Below are positions 38,289 to 50,311 of a DNA stretch of 64,000 nucleotides, piece by piece (positions within the stretch are counted from its first letter, which is position 1; the number at the start of each line of letters is the position of its first letter). The DNA comes from Rostratula benghalensis (Eukaryota; Chordata; Aves; Charadriiformes; Rostratulidae). The stretch is taken from the NCBI GenBank assembly GCA_013399305.1, contig VXAI01000097.1, positions 350,263 to 414,262 on the forward strand. Direction: 5' to 3'. The translations under genes were made by a program, and so were the position numbers. The notes below the pieces were generated by a model. That model worked only from the letters and a program-made list of their open reading frames with translations. It ran no database searches and was not told the origin of the DNA.

Positions 38289-41200
38289 ATTAGTCTGAAT
38301 ATTTACTATCTGTGGTGCTAACAGTCATTCCATCTATATTAATTGGCACAGCCTCTCCTGTGCCAGATGGTCTATTGCAGTTAGTGAACATTATCCTCAT
38401 GGATTTATTCAAATTATGTATTTGAGCTTTGGATGAAAGCATTTTACTTTTTTACTAGTTGAGGACTGAGAATTATGTTTGTCCTCTTAATGCTATTATT
38501 GCATACAGGTAATGATATGTTGTCAATAAATATGCATATAAAGGTCTTGCTGGGTTGTATGAAAAGACAGATATAATGGATTTTTTTTTTTAATAGCTCT
38601 AAAAACTGGTGTCCTATTAATGCCAGTGTTTACCTCAGCTTTCAAAAAAAAATTCTGATGACCTGTCCGCTAAGACAGTAAGCCAATTACTGTAGGTAGT
38701 AGTTTGCCATCTTCCCCAGATCTAGGCATTTTGGGGAAGAACCTGGCTAAACTGCTGCTGTAAACATACCATGTCTTGGCCCAATGCCAGTACAGATGTT
38801 ATAAGTTCCCCTCCACTACACATTGCCTGCCTGAAGTTAAGCTGCTCCAGGGTTGACCTCATCCTCCGCCTGCAGGGGTGTACGTCAGCTCAGCTCAGAC
38901 CCCTGACTGAATCATACCCCTCATCGTACTGTGTCACTCATACCATGAGCAAGTGCCCTTGGAGGATGGTGGAAAGGAAGAGATTGTAATTCAACAAGAA
39001 CCTGTGGTAGGGAAGAAGGCTGGATGTGTTCCCACAAGGGTGGTTGCTATTCAAAGGGCCGAGACGTCCCTAAAAGTCTAAGTTTTCCATCAGTAATCTG
39101 ATAGCAGCCATACGGAAGTCAATAGTTTGCTAACTTTTAATGGTTTCATTAAAAAAAGAAAAAATGTCAGTTTACTTGCTATTATATAGCTATGAGCTTC
39201 GAGCACAGATTTCTTATTAATCACAACATAAGAACACGTCTCAGAATGTGTGAGATAAGGAGATCAAGGGCTGGAAGCTCTGTGCAGCTTAAAGAGTGTG
39301 ATAAAAGGTGGGATCATCTGTTCTACGTACATACATACACTCAAAGGATATACTGGGGAGTAGAAAAAGACATAGTCACGTTGGAAGTAAAGGGATGAGA
39401 AACTTAAAAGAGGGAGGTAGGTGGATGGGAAGCAAGACAGAGAGCAGTATGCCTCCTGCCAAAGGAACTGCAGTAAACATATACAAGAAGATAAACACAA
39501 AATAAAAACAAAATAAATGCTGTTTGTACAAGCAAAGTAAAAGAAAGAGGACAGAAAAAGAGGGAAAAGAGAGTGGAATGAGATGATATGGGAATACACA
39601 GAATGGGAAAGGGAGTGAAGATTTAAAGCTGAAGAGGAAACAAGCAAAAGAATGGCAGTCATTTGTACTTGGTGTTATTTTGCTCAAAATAATTTTTCTC
39701 TGGTTTAGAAAAGGTAATGCTAGAAGGCCAAAATCATCAGACAAGTTGTCTAACAAGAATTATCCTTTGGAAAGAATATTAAATCGTGGCGATCAGACCT
39801 TGACCAGAGCTCTCTCTTCAGCAGGTGTACAGACTGTGGAGACATTCAGTATTCTCCAGTCCATTCTTATCTAAAATAAATCAATTACATTTTTGGAGAC
39901 ACTAACAAAACTTGCAGGAAAAGATTTTCATTGTTCTTCCTACAGACAGATCTGTGATTACAATTCCAGGGGGGAGTTAAACTCATCGTGACTATTTAAA
40001 TAAAAGACTTATTTTATAGCTACAACTTGCTGCTTTCTACCCTGTCCTACACTTACCTCAGAACATTCATCTGCTACAATTAGTGACTTGGGCTGGAAGG
40101 AGGTCAGCAAAGGCAAGAAATGTGGATGAACATTAACTGCCTGCTAAACAAAGTGATGATTCATGAATAAAAAACAGGCACGATTTTAAAGGTCACTAGA
40201 CCCAGTTAAACTCCATGTCTAACTCTTGTGTATCTGGCACACACAATATGCAGAACTGCCACAGGGCAATTACTTGGGTGTTCATCAGCATGAGTAATTC
40301 TGGTCTTGGATAGCACATAGCACATACTAAATTACATAAAGAAAATGAGGTATAGTATCAGATCCATAGTCATTGGTTTTATTATGCAATTTCCACCTCT
40401 TACAGAAATTCTGGCATTCTCTATATGTTTTAACCCCCTTAGGAGGTACGAACTATTTCAAGAACCAAGCTCCAAAAAAATTCATGTTTGTAGTCTGAAG
40501 CTTAGGGAAGGCTTCTTTTCTGGCAAAGGCACAGGACTGTAATTTTACAGGATGCACTCATAAGTCACTTCTGGATGGCTTTCAGCCCGGCGCATTAAGA
40601 TGATTTTAGCATTTTTATTCAGTAATGCTTTGTGATTTTAATTGAGATATTAATTTCTTATTTTTTTAATTCTTTATTGGGGGTTTTATCTATGGCACTT
40701 AGAATGCCAAGACAGATCGCCTCAAGGAAAATAAAAGGCATTATTTTATTCTGTCTCTCTCCAACATTTGTGCTTTCAACACATAATAAATACTCAGATG
40801 TGTTTTCTGTCTAGAATCAGAAGATTGTCACTGAGAGAAAGAAGACCTTTCTAATAACATCAGGACCAAGCTTCCTTTAAAATCATGGTGCTAAGATGCA
40901 CGATATTTCATCATGGTCTTTAACAAAAGCCTGACAATCTGAGGTATGGTGTTTTTGTGTGTGCTGCTAGGGTTGTTTCTTAGGATCCTTCCCAGAACTC
41001 TTCAGCACAATATGCATATGATATTCATCTTATGTGTTGTAGAATACTACTTGTTAATAGGTCATATACACCTCTAGAAAGTCATGCTTTGGTTTTGGAA
41101 AAATAAAATGGATGAAGGCAGCCTAAGTCAAGTCCAAAGTGGGGTGGTTATTCCCATTCTACTCCACTACTCATCTGCTTGTAAGACTAAAATGCTCTTT

Positions 41201-43019
41201 CTTATTTAAATGAAGAGGGAGAAGCCACATTTACAGTGAGCTGAGAAAAAATACTGGAGGGCTTTTAAACCATGATGGTCTATTATTATTTGCTTTAGTT
41301 TTGCTCCTTTGTTTGGAGAGGCAACACGGGCCACAGGCATCCCAGAACATAGCATTAGGTTGCTGGTTTACTAGATGAGTCATTCTCTCACTAGCCTCAC
41401 CTGTAAAATGCAGATTTTGGACATAGTAATTATTTCTTGAAAAAATATCTTAAAGTGGTTTGCAAAGAAAATTACATACCAATGTTTGTTGGCATTTGTA
41501 TGGCTCAAAAATTATGCAGATGCATTCCAAGTCAAACTCTGTGGTACTGTTTTAGCTAAACTTCAGATATTTTTTCCTTTTTAATCCATGTATATGAAAT
41601 ATGTTATTTTGCAAATAAAGTGCAATTTAAAGAAATTAAATATTTCAAAATATTAATGTAGTTTCTTAGTAACTAGATACCATTTGGTTATCATCTTTGA
41701 AAAATCTTTAATACTTTGTGATCAGTGCTGGATTGTCTTTTCTGGAGAAAAACGTGATTCATATTTTTCTTTTGTATCCTGATTACCAATACTAGCTCAG
41801 GAAAAAAAATAGATGGCCAAATTAATAGCTATAACGTTATTGTACAAACAGCTCATTCAGATCATATTCAAAAGCAAATCTAATTGAAACAGCAAGGTCT
41901 TAATGTAGCGCATATTTTTGTCCATGATTTAAAAATGTCCACTGATCTAAAATGAAGCAAATTGTATATTTATAGAAAAAAAAAGCACAAAAAGCCCCCA
42001 ACCCTTATTTTCTCATTTTCTCCCCCCTCAATTCTATTACTTTCTCTTCCCCTCTTTACCTGGAAAAATTCTTTTATGATACAAGATACTCTACTGCATG
42101 TATTTATCTCCCCAGAGAGAGACTGAAGAAAAAAATATGTGACAGATGTTAGTCACATTGCTTAATGTACTACTGGAACACATTCAGAAACTATGGCAAT
42201 GAGCATGACATAAATAATCTACATAGAAAAGAATCCTGAAATCTTGCCTCTGAGAAAATGTTCATTAATTTCAATTAGATTTTTACCTGGGTAATGATTA
42301 ATATGGGCTGATTCCCAGATTATAGATATTTTCAGTCTATTTTTAAATAAGCACGATACCATCACTACATTATTCCTATATTTTATTCCCAAAAGCTTTC
42401 AAATTATTTTCTTTTTTAAAAGTGGATTTATTAAGTATAATATACATGATACATGTCAGCTTCACAGATGATAAAAGCTCTGGAAGTGATACTAGCCAAC
42501 AGCTAAATTAAAAGGCAAAATGCTTATTATCAGTTCATATTACCAGTTGTCCAGAATGTGGTCAGCATGGTGGAATGTCTGTACTGGGTAAGACTGAAAG
42601 AGCAATCCAGCCAAGGATCATCTCTCTGCTGAGTCTGTAAATACAGTGGAAGATCCGGTGAGGAAAAAAAATAAATTCTGTTTTCCCTTTACTTACTCCT
42701 GAGTTTATGGACCAGTTTGTCTTCCTCCTAATTTGTCTCTTTTCCAGGTAGAAGAATCTTAGCTCACCCTATATGCCTCAGTTTTGTCCGATTTCAAAAT
42801 TAATCCACATCTTTAACAACTGTTGTTGTTTTAATAATTTTGTTAATAATTTTCAATTCTACTATATTCTTTTAGATATGGGAGTACAATGGGACAGGGG
42901 CCAGATTTACACAGTTTTAAAGGTGACTCCTGAATTATTCAACTGAGTGCTATCATTTTCTGTGTTTTGTTATATTTTTTTCCTAACAGTTACTAACATT
43001 TGATTTGGGCTTTTTGTCT
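38289..43019. other. Unrecognised DNA with a purine-rich section
   Basis: No gene or dated repeat was recognised. A somewhat GC-richer patch lies at about 38760-39080. The plus strand is strongly purine-biased at about 39370-39660, which leaves two overlapping minus-strand frames of about 130 codons (39264-39756) with phenylalanine-, leucine- and serine-rich translations. These are composition effects. Confidence 0.5.
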
Positions 43020-43766
43020 GCTATTGAGCACAGGACTGACATTTTCGTGGAACTAACTCTCATTATCTCAAGATCCTTCTTCTGAGTGATATTGCTTAGC
43101 TTGGAGCTCATCATTTTATACGTGAATTTGTGGGTTTTTTCCCTTGTGCATCGCTTTACATTTTTCTTCACTGCATTTCATCTGCCATTTTATTGCCCAA
43201 TCAGCCTCATAAGTTTCTGCAGCAATTCTTCACAGTCAGTCTGCATTTTTCATATTCTGAATAATTCAGTATTAACAGCAAACTTTCCCAGCTCCCTGCA
43301 AAAAGCCTTTTCCAGGACTTTTATAAAGACATTGAAAAGCGTGAGTCCCACCTCAGTCCCCTGTAAAATTCCATAGCACTCTCTCTGTTTGACAAGAACT
43401 ATTATTTTATACTTTTTCTCTTCTACCTGTCTCTTAATCAGATACTTTTATCCCTGGAAGGTTCTCCTGCTCTGAAATGAGCTGTGACTGCTCATTTTCT
43501 TTAAAGGTTTTGAGAGACGGCCATTGTCAAAAGTCTTTTGGAAATACAGATAACTTATATTAAATAAATAATTGTCGCGTTTTATGGCCTTGTCAAGAAA
43601 TGCCAATACATCTGCATCACAGCACTTCTTTCTACAGAAGGTATGATGGTTTTTCCAAATAATTTGCATTTATCCATGTGCCCACTACTTCTGCTATACA
43701 TTTTGACTACTATTTTGCCTAATATGGAAATCAGGCTTCAAGAATCTAGCTACCCCAATCTCCATA
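43020..43766 (-). mobile_element. Ancient L3/CR1-like LINE fragment
   Basis: On the plus strand the order of blocks matches the reverse complement of an L3/CR1-type reverse-transcriptase region: CATTTCATCTGCCATTTTAT (about 43167), GCAGCAATTCTTCACAGTC (about 43219), an AACAGCAAACTTTCCCAGCTCC segment (about 43275), AAGACATTGAAAAGCGTGAG (about 43325), TTGTCAAAAGTCTTTTGGAA (about 43525) and GGAAATCAGGCTTCA (about 43726). It is far more diverged than the other CR1 copies and has many indels. Related elements occur in other reptiles and in mammals, so this insertion probably predates modern birds. No coding capacity remains; frames at 43086-43376 and 43448-43669 are fragments. Confidence 0.75.
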
Positions 43767-46064
43767 GAAAGCTTCTGATATACCATCTGTTGTGGCTACA
43801 ATGATATGCTGAAAGCTTTCAAAGAATGTGGAGGAAATTCTGACTACATTTTAAAGAAAGACTCCAGTCATGTTCCTGCCTGAGGTGAAATTTGAATATT
43901 TATAGATAAAGATGCAGTAATAGGAATAACTCACTGAATATTTTGATTATCATGCAATTTGCAAAAGATTATTGATACCATGGTATCTTGACTCTGAACC
44001 GATTTTGAAAGAAAGTGGCCATGATTACTTTATTTTGTGCTACTCCCACATCCCATATGCTCTCTACTTATGGTACTTAATACACAAGCCAGAGCACACC
44101 TATAGGATCTTTAGTTAAATGTTTATAGATACTTTGATTATGAAGGGCATAAAACAGGCCTCTGGATGCTTTATTAAGATGAAATAGTATCTGGAGATGT
44201 ACTGGAGCAGGATTTCCAGGATGAGTCTGTGCAGTATTAAACATCTAACCAGCTGGCAAGAGTGTTTACTCTGTCATTGAAAACCATATTAGGTGCTTAT
44301 GAACTATTTTAGATCCTTCTCCAAAATCTTTTGGGTTTAGAGTGGGAAGAGAAAACCATGCTCTCCATTCTCTTCCAGCAATTTACTCACATTAAAATAC
44401 CATGATCAGGCTGTGATAGACCACCTATTGCTGCTTAGAAGGGATAGCCTGAATGCTAAATTTTGTGTAAATCCTCCTAAACATCTATTTTTCTGTTACT
44501 AGCAAGGAAAAGAGATGTATGGCATAAAAAGATCCCATTCATACAGATATTTCTTTTGTAAGAATTCCTGTTGAGTATGCTGACATCTTGTGGCTGGATA
44601 TTTGAAATGTGCCATCTGTGCATCGAGGTGAGGTAATTCCTGCATGGCATGCTGGGATCCTCTTCTTGGAGACTTTAGTCAAAGATCTTACTTTGAGGAA
44701 CATCTTGAATTTGACTATAAAGTATTGACTCTTCCTCGTGGGCTGAAACCTTTTTTTCACCTCGAACCTCATAATTGTGGGGATAAAATGAGTACTCTTG
44801 TGTACTTTTATTTCCTTCAAGTCACACAGTCATTAAATCTCTGTGCCTGAGACACAGGCCAGAGCTGTGATTAGGATAGTAATTGCAAGACTACTAGCAT
44901 GTGTTTGTCAGAGTGAATTGTTCTTCTTTGATTGGTTCTTGGCTTTCTTTTGTGGCCAGATGTTAGCAGAAGGAGGGAATGTTGCTCGTTTTTTTTCCAC
45001 AGAAACCAGGATGGAGGGCTGTACTCTGGTTCTTTGGGGTTTTGCTCATTTGCTCTTTCTAAAGAAATAAATTCCCCACAAACCCTTCTTGTCACATCCT
45101 TTTACAGTCTAGAGGTGACTTCTCTCATTGGTGTCTTCTGGCAATTTTTTTGCACATTCCTCCTCTTTTTTTTTTGCCTTTAGTGTTCCATTCTCCTCAT
45201 CTTCTAGAACTTGTCTTCTTTTTCTACTTTTTTTTAATTTTATTTCAACCTTATGCAAACTTCAGCAGAGATTTTGTTGTACCTGTCTGCAGCACAGCAG
45301 CTGATTCCACAACAAAATTTACCGTCTTTGATACCTTCATTCTGCTGTGAGTGAAAAGATGAGGAGCAGAGACTGTATGTAGCTCAAGGGAACCTAATAA
45401 AGCTTCTCAGGGTCACTGTGAAGATCATTTCCGTGCTGAAGGCCCAGCAGACAGGAGGAGTGCAGCTGTCTACAACAAAGGATGTACAGCAGTTAATGCA
45501 GAATCAACAGCTCTTTTGGGGTTAATATGTTTCTTCTGAGGACAAGGGGAGAGGTTCTGTGGGTAGTTGCTGCCTCAGGCATAAGGACTGGCATCCACTG
45601 TGCTCAGTGTGAGAGTTAGACACAGTAAGAGAGGATCTATGTATGCAATCTGTCTCCCTCTGTTTATGTTCGTGATTCATCTGTGCCTACATACTCTTAT
45701 GAACAGTATGCTGCTCTATGTTATTAAACACGAAACTGTGTACATAGCTTCTGGGATTTGTATATATGTCTCATAAGAAGAAGAGAAGGGTTTCAGTGAA
45801 ATCCTGCCCATATGGCGGGTCAGCATGCATTAGTCTCCATTTTTCTGATGAGTCTGTTCTGAAGAACCATTTGGAGGATTTATCTAGCCAGCACTACAGG
45901 AAATTTCCAAGCAGTAGAGGATATATACACGTATGTTTCATAAAGTTTTTATTAAGTTTTCAAAAAGGTGGTATATCAGAAACTAGAAGAAAGACAACAT
46001 GATCAAAGTATACTGTAGGTTCAGCATATTCTCAGTACTCAGTACTGAGTACATATTCCTATCC
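43767..46064. other. Unrecognised DNA
   Basis: No gene or RNA was supported. Overlapping frames on both strands at 44539-45183 have no family motif. A perfect 18-bp palindrome at 46035-46052 lies next to the following CR1 fragment. Confidence 0.5.
46035..46052. repeat. Perfect 18-bp palindrome
   Basis: GTACTCAGTACTGAGTAC is its own reverse complement, and the symmetry stops at the next base on each side. It lies 12 bp before the CR1 fragment. No function is apparent. Confidence 0.9.
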
Positions 46065-46321
46065 TCAGCATTGGAAGAGAGGAGATTTAGATTAGATACT
46101 AGAAAAAAATCCTTTACTATGAGGGTGGTGAGACACTGGAACAGGTTGCCCAGGGAAGCTATGGATGCCCCATCCCTGGAAGTCCTTATGGCCAGGCTGG
46201 ATGGGGCTTTGAGCAACCTGGTCTGGTGGGAGGTGTCCCTGCCCATGGCAGGGGGTTTGGAATTTGATGATCTTTAAGGCCCCTTCCAACTCTAACCATT
46301 CTATCATTCTACGATTCTACA
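46065..46321 (+). mobile_element. CR1 LINE 3' untranslated fragment
   Basis: The final 257 bp of a CR1 copy. They include the AGACACTGGAACAGGTTGCC block (about 46130), CCATCCCTGGAAGTCCTTAT (about 46171), CTGGTCTGGTGGGAGGTGTC (about 46219) and a tail of ATTCTACGATTCTAC at 46321. The sequence stays close to the common avian CR1 3' end, so it is among the less diverged copies. The 5' truncation falls near 46065. Confidence 0.95.
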
Positions 46322-49300
46322 ACTGGAAATCTTACAGATATCAACTCTTAAAGGGTATTTATAATGGGTAATGAAAATGGAAGAGAATTTAGTGACCTGA
46401 GAGTGTTAAACTTTTAAGGCAATACTGAGTTATTGTGAACTAATAATAAGAAAAATTTTTATGCCTTCAGGAGGTTTTCCAATTAAAATCTTGTAGTCAC
46501 AATGTCAGAAGTTATTTGAGAAATGAGTTGTTTGTGACATCAACATAAGATTGAAAAAAGTTGGACTTGGACTAAATGTACACATCCCAGCAAAATTATT
46601 TTAACTCTTGAGACACTAAAGTTGGATGCTTGCATTGCTGATTAAGTATATGTGTAAGAATAAGCCTGTCTAACAGGAAAATACAGTCAAGTGAGAGGCA
46701 GATAGAAAACCCAGTCCAAATCACTTCCCTTGAATTGTTCTCTACAGTAAACAATACTCTTTTTTTTCCCTAGACTTTGTGATTAAGAACAAATTTGAAA
46801 ATAAAGTATTTATTCTCTTTAGTTTTATATCTGTGCATCTGTCAGGAGATTTAGTCTGCATCCCTGAATGATCACAAATAAAAGTTGTTCTTATTTCAAG
46901 GACTTTCACAAGATCCATAAATCAACTACATTCCTTTAAAGAGGTTTTAATAAGGTTCATGTGGGATTGTAGTAATTCTTAGACTTTGCAGAAGCCTTTG
47001 TGCTGGAAAATTAAGAGTATGAGCACAGAAACCATAGTTCTGAAAGTTCATTTGTAGGCTCATCTTCTTAACTGCTGTATTAAAGTTGCTATATTAAACC
47101 TTTTATCAAGTATTTATAAACTTTATTATCAACTAAAAATGTCTACTTCATTTGTAACTTACAAACTGTAAGAAAAGAAGAAAATGCATCTTTCCCTTTC
47201 CCTGCCTATATTTTATTGAGTACTTTTCATTTTATTTCCTAAACTCTTCAAGCATCGAGCATTTTATTTAAAACACATCGTATATACTATTAATATTCAC
47301 TTCAAGGATTTAAAACATACTTTTGGAAGTCATAAATCTAAAAAGAACAGCATTTGAAAATTCAAGCACAACCTCCAGAAAGTCCTATTACTGTGACCAG
47401 ATACCCTGAGGCCATGTATGCTGGAGTGAAACCAGTCACAACAGTTCAACTTGTGTCATACCTGGTGTGATTTTCCTTATTGTGATCCTGTGGCACTGAT
47501 GAAAGATAGTTTCAAGAACATTTTTCTGCTGTTCGGTAACCATCTCCATTTAAGGAAGTTTTGCTTCTTCCTACATTTACAACAATGATAAATTTAAGTG
47601 CTACATTTGTTCAAATGGAGTTTTGGCCATGTAGTTCACAATAATCCTTTTTATTTGTGAATGAAATCCTATCATGTTTTTGCTTCCACAGAATGCCAGT
47701 AATTTTTGTTGTGTTCTAATTGTGATGGGATCCACTGTTGTCAAAGCCAAAGTTTCAAGGTGTATGTGTGTCTTTGCCTTCTTGATCTACAGAGTCTTCT
47801 GTAAGAACAAAATATTAAAAAACCTGCGGAGGACACATTTTCTTTAAATAATTTGCAAAAAAAAATTATTCAAGTAGAGAAGACTCAAGTAAGGAAAATC
47901 TGCTGGTAGACATCCTTTGTGCATTGTCCTTGCTTTTCCCTACTCAATCACCTCCTGAGTAGCATGTCTTAGATCCTTCCAGACCTTAAGTTTTTTTGCT
48001 ACCTGCTCTCCCGCGTAAACATATAATGTCCTTCCATGAGTTTCAAGCTCTTACTTGTGACTATAACTGACTGTTTGAGCCATACCTCACTGTCTCTGAG
48101 ATCTTCTGCCTTGAGTATGCTCAGTAACTCCCTCAGAGAAGGAAATTAATCCTGTCTCCTCCTAGCAGACTCTCTGTACCCAGCTGCTTTATTAAGGGAA
48201 CATAATCATAACTCCAAATGCACAATAAAGCAGATGCCACCTGGCACCATCACCAAAAAAACCCCCCAAAAAACCAAAACCAAAACAACAAAAAACAAAC
48301 CTGAAAATACATTTTTTCACTGGTTAGTAGCCATGAAACAAAGGAGGATCCAGTTAGTATCTGTGAAGCCTTTGAGCACATGGTGCATATAGTTGTCAGC
48401 ATATGTGCCAATGCAGATTGAATAAGGAAGAATCTTTGGAAACATCTTTCAGAAGAACTCTGAGCTTTCCTTGCACTCTGGGAAATCTGCTGGGTGTCAG
48501 TGTTACCTGATTTACTAAGAACAGTGGGGAGACATGCTAAAGGAAATCAGTTTCTAAGCACAAGAAATTTTTTAGAGGTACTATTTTCAAACCTTCACAG
48601 CTCAGCCAAATCAAACTCAATTTTCCCTGGAACACCTGAATGCATACTTCTCAATAAGGAATAAGTATCTGCCAATTTCTAATTTTCTAGGTTCAGCTGA
48701 TTCATCAGTACAGTTCTTAAGCAAGAAGTCATAAGGCAGTTTATAACAGAGGAAGTCAATTTTAGTCTTTTTATATTCCAGAGGACCAAACAGTATTAAT
48801 CCAAACACTGTAGAAAAATAAGCAAATTGCAGGTTTAGACTAGGCTTGGAAAATTTTAATCTCCAAGGCAAACATCTCAGGAGAGTATAGATGGGTAGAA
48901 AAAAGGATTTTAGAAGGCAATATTTAGGAATCTACTGTTGGAATTAGCTGTAATATACATTAATTAGTCTGAAAAACATTCACTTCAGTCAAACTACCTT
49001 TGCTTGGCACTCTAAAATGTATTGAATTGTTGATAATCACAAAAATTTGAAGTGGTTTCCTGACTAAAGGGTTTGCAAAGGGTTCACTGCAGTAATTCTA
49101 CAAATATAAACCAATTGTTTATGCATGTCAATTCATAACCCCAAAGTTATTATACATAAATACTACTATATGGCAGTACATCAAAGTGATGCGTCTGCCT
49201 AACAGTATGTTTGATAAGTAAGACTGACTGACAAAGTGGATCAATTTTTTTGATGAAAATTCCTAAAAGTGGGAATAATAATGTATGAAAACATGACCTC

Positions 49301-49372
49301 AGATTTGCTCCTAGTTATGGCCTGGCTAATCTGCCTTTCCTTTGGAAAATCAGGTTTAAAAAAAAAAAAAAG
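46322..49372. other. Unrecognised AT-rich DNA
   Basis: About 3 kb without a recognisable gene or dated repeat. A C/A-rich low-complexity patch lies at 48254-48300 and a 14-A run at 49358-49371 touches the next LTR. Confidence 0.5.
48254..48300. repeat. (AAAAC/CCAAAA)n low-complexity tract
   Basis: A and C runs with CCAAAAC units. Similar AC-rich tracts occur at 8461-8512, 54829-54867 and 55145-55198. Confidence 0.8.
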
Positions 49373-50311
49373 TGGTGTATTAACCTTGTCCAGCTGCCAG
49401 AGACTCACTCGTATACTCTCTCGTTCCCCATTCTCAGTTGGGATGCGGGAGAAAATTAAATGGAAAAGCCTATGGGACAAGATAAAAACAGGGAGACCAC
49501 TTAGCAACTGTCATCACAGAATTGACTTGGGTAAAATTATTTTACTTTATGGACAATTAAAATACATTTGGACAGTGAGAAAAACAAAGACAAATTAAAA
49601 CACCTTTCCCTCCACTCTTTTTACCGATTTCAACGTCACTCCTTCATTTCCAACTCGTGTACCTCCACCTTCCCTCATTGTGCGGCACAGGGTGGATGGG
49701 GATGGAGCACTGTGATCAGGCCATAACAGTTTTTCTATGCTTCTCTTTCCACATCCCACTTTTCATGTGCTCCAACATGGGTTCCTTCCACAGGCTGCAG
49801 TCCTTCAGCTTAACCTGTTGCATTGTGTGTCCTTCCCAGGCCACAGTTCCTGTCAGGAGAACCTACTCCAGCACAGGCTCTCTACAGTCTCAGCTTCCTT
49901 CAGGTCACAGACATCTGCTTTGGCATGGTCCTCTCCACAGGCTGCTGACAATACCTGCTCCATCACAGTCTTTTTCCACAGGCTGAAGGAAGGGGAATTT
50001 CTAATCTGGTGCATGAACACCTCCTACTCCTTCATCTCTTTCTTGACCTTGTTTTTTGCAGAACTTTTTCATATACTTTTATTAGCATTATTATTATTAT
50101 TCCTCACCGATGTGGAGCATTTTATCTTTTCTTAAACGGATTTTCACACAAGCACCACCAGCATTGCTGATGGGCTCAGCTGTGTCCTGCCATGAGTCAG
50201 GTGGAGCTGATTGGAACTGGCTGTGTCCACCATGGGGGCAACCCCTACCCTCTTCTCACAGAGGCCACCTCTGCAGCCTTCCCACTGCCAAAACCTTGCC
50301 ACAGACACACA
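49373..50311 (-). mobile_element. Solo LTR of the same ERVL-like family as 14.6 kb (copy 2)
   Basis: On the minus strand this 939-bp LTR starts at 50311 with TGTGTGTCTGTGGCAAGG and ends at 49373 (TGGTGTATTAACC on the plus strand). Blocks are collinear with the plus-strand LTR at 14605-15640: GCTGAGCCCA (copy 1 at about 14724), TTTAAGAAA in the U3 region, the short GC-rich tandem units (about 49760-49985), and the 3' part around 49400-49540. The AATAAA signal of copy 1 corresponds to CATAAA on the minus strand (plus TTTATG, 49546-49551), a weak variant. A (TTA)n expansion lies at 50083-50100. No viral genes adjoin. Both flanks are A-rich and no clean target-site duplication is visible. Frames at 49269-50135 and 50110-50481 are by-products. 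Confidence 0.8.

Noticed and set aside
39264..39756. Two overlapping minus-strand frames of about 130 codons resembling membrane proteins
   Set aside because: They are explained by purine bias of the plus strand. Both frames are Phe/Leu/Ser-rich, as any pyrimidine-rich strand would be.
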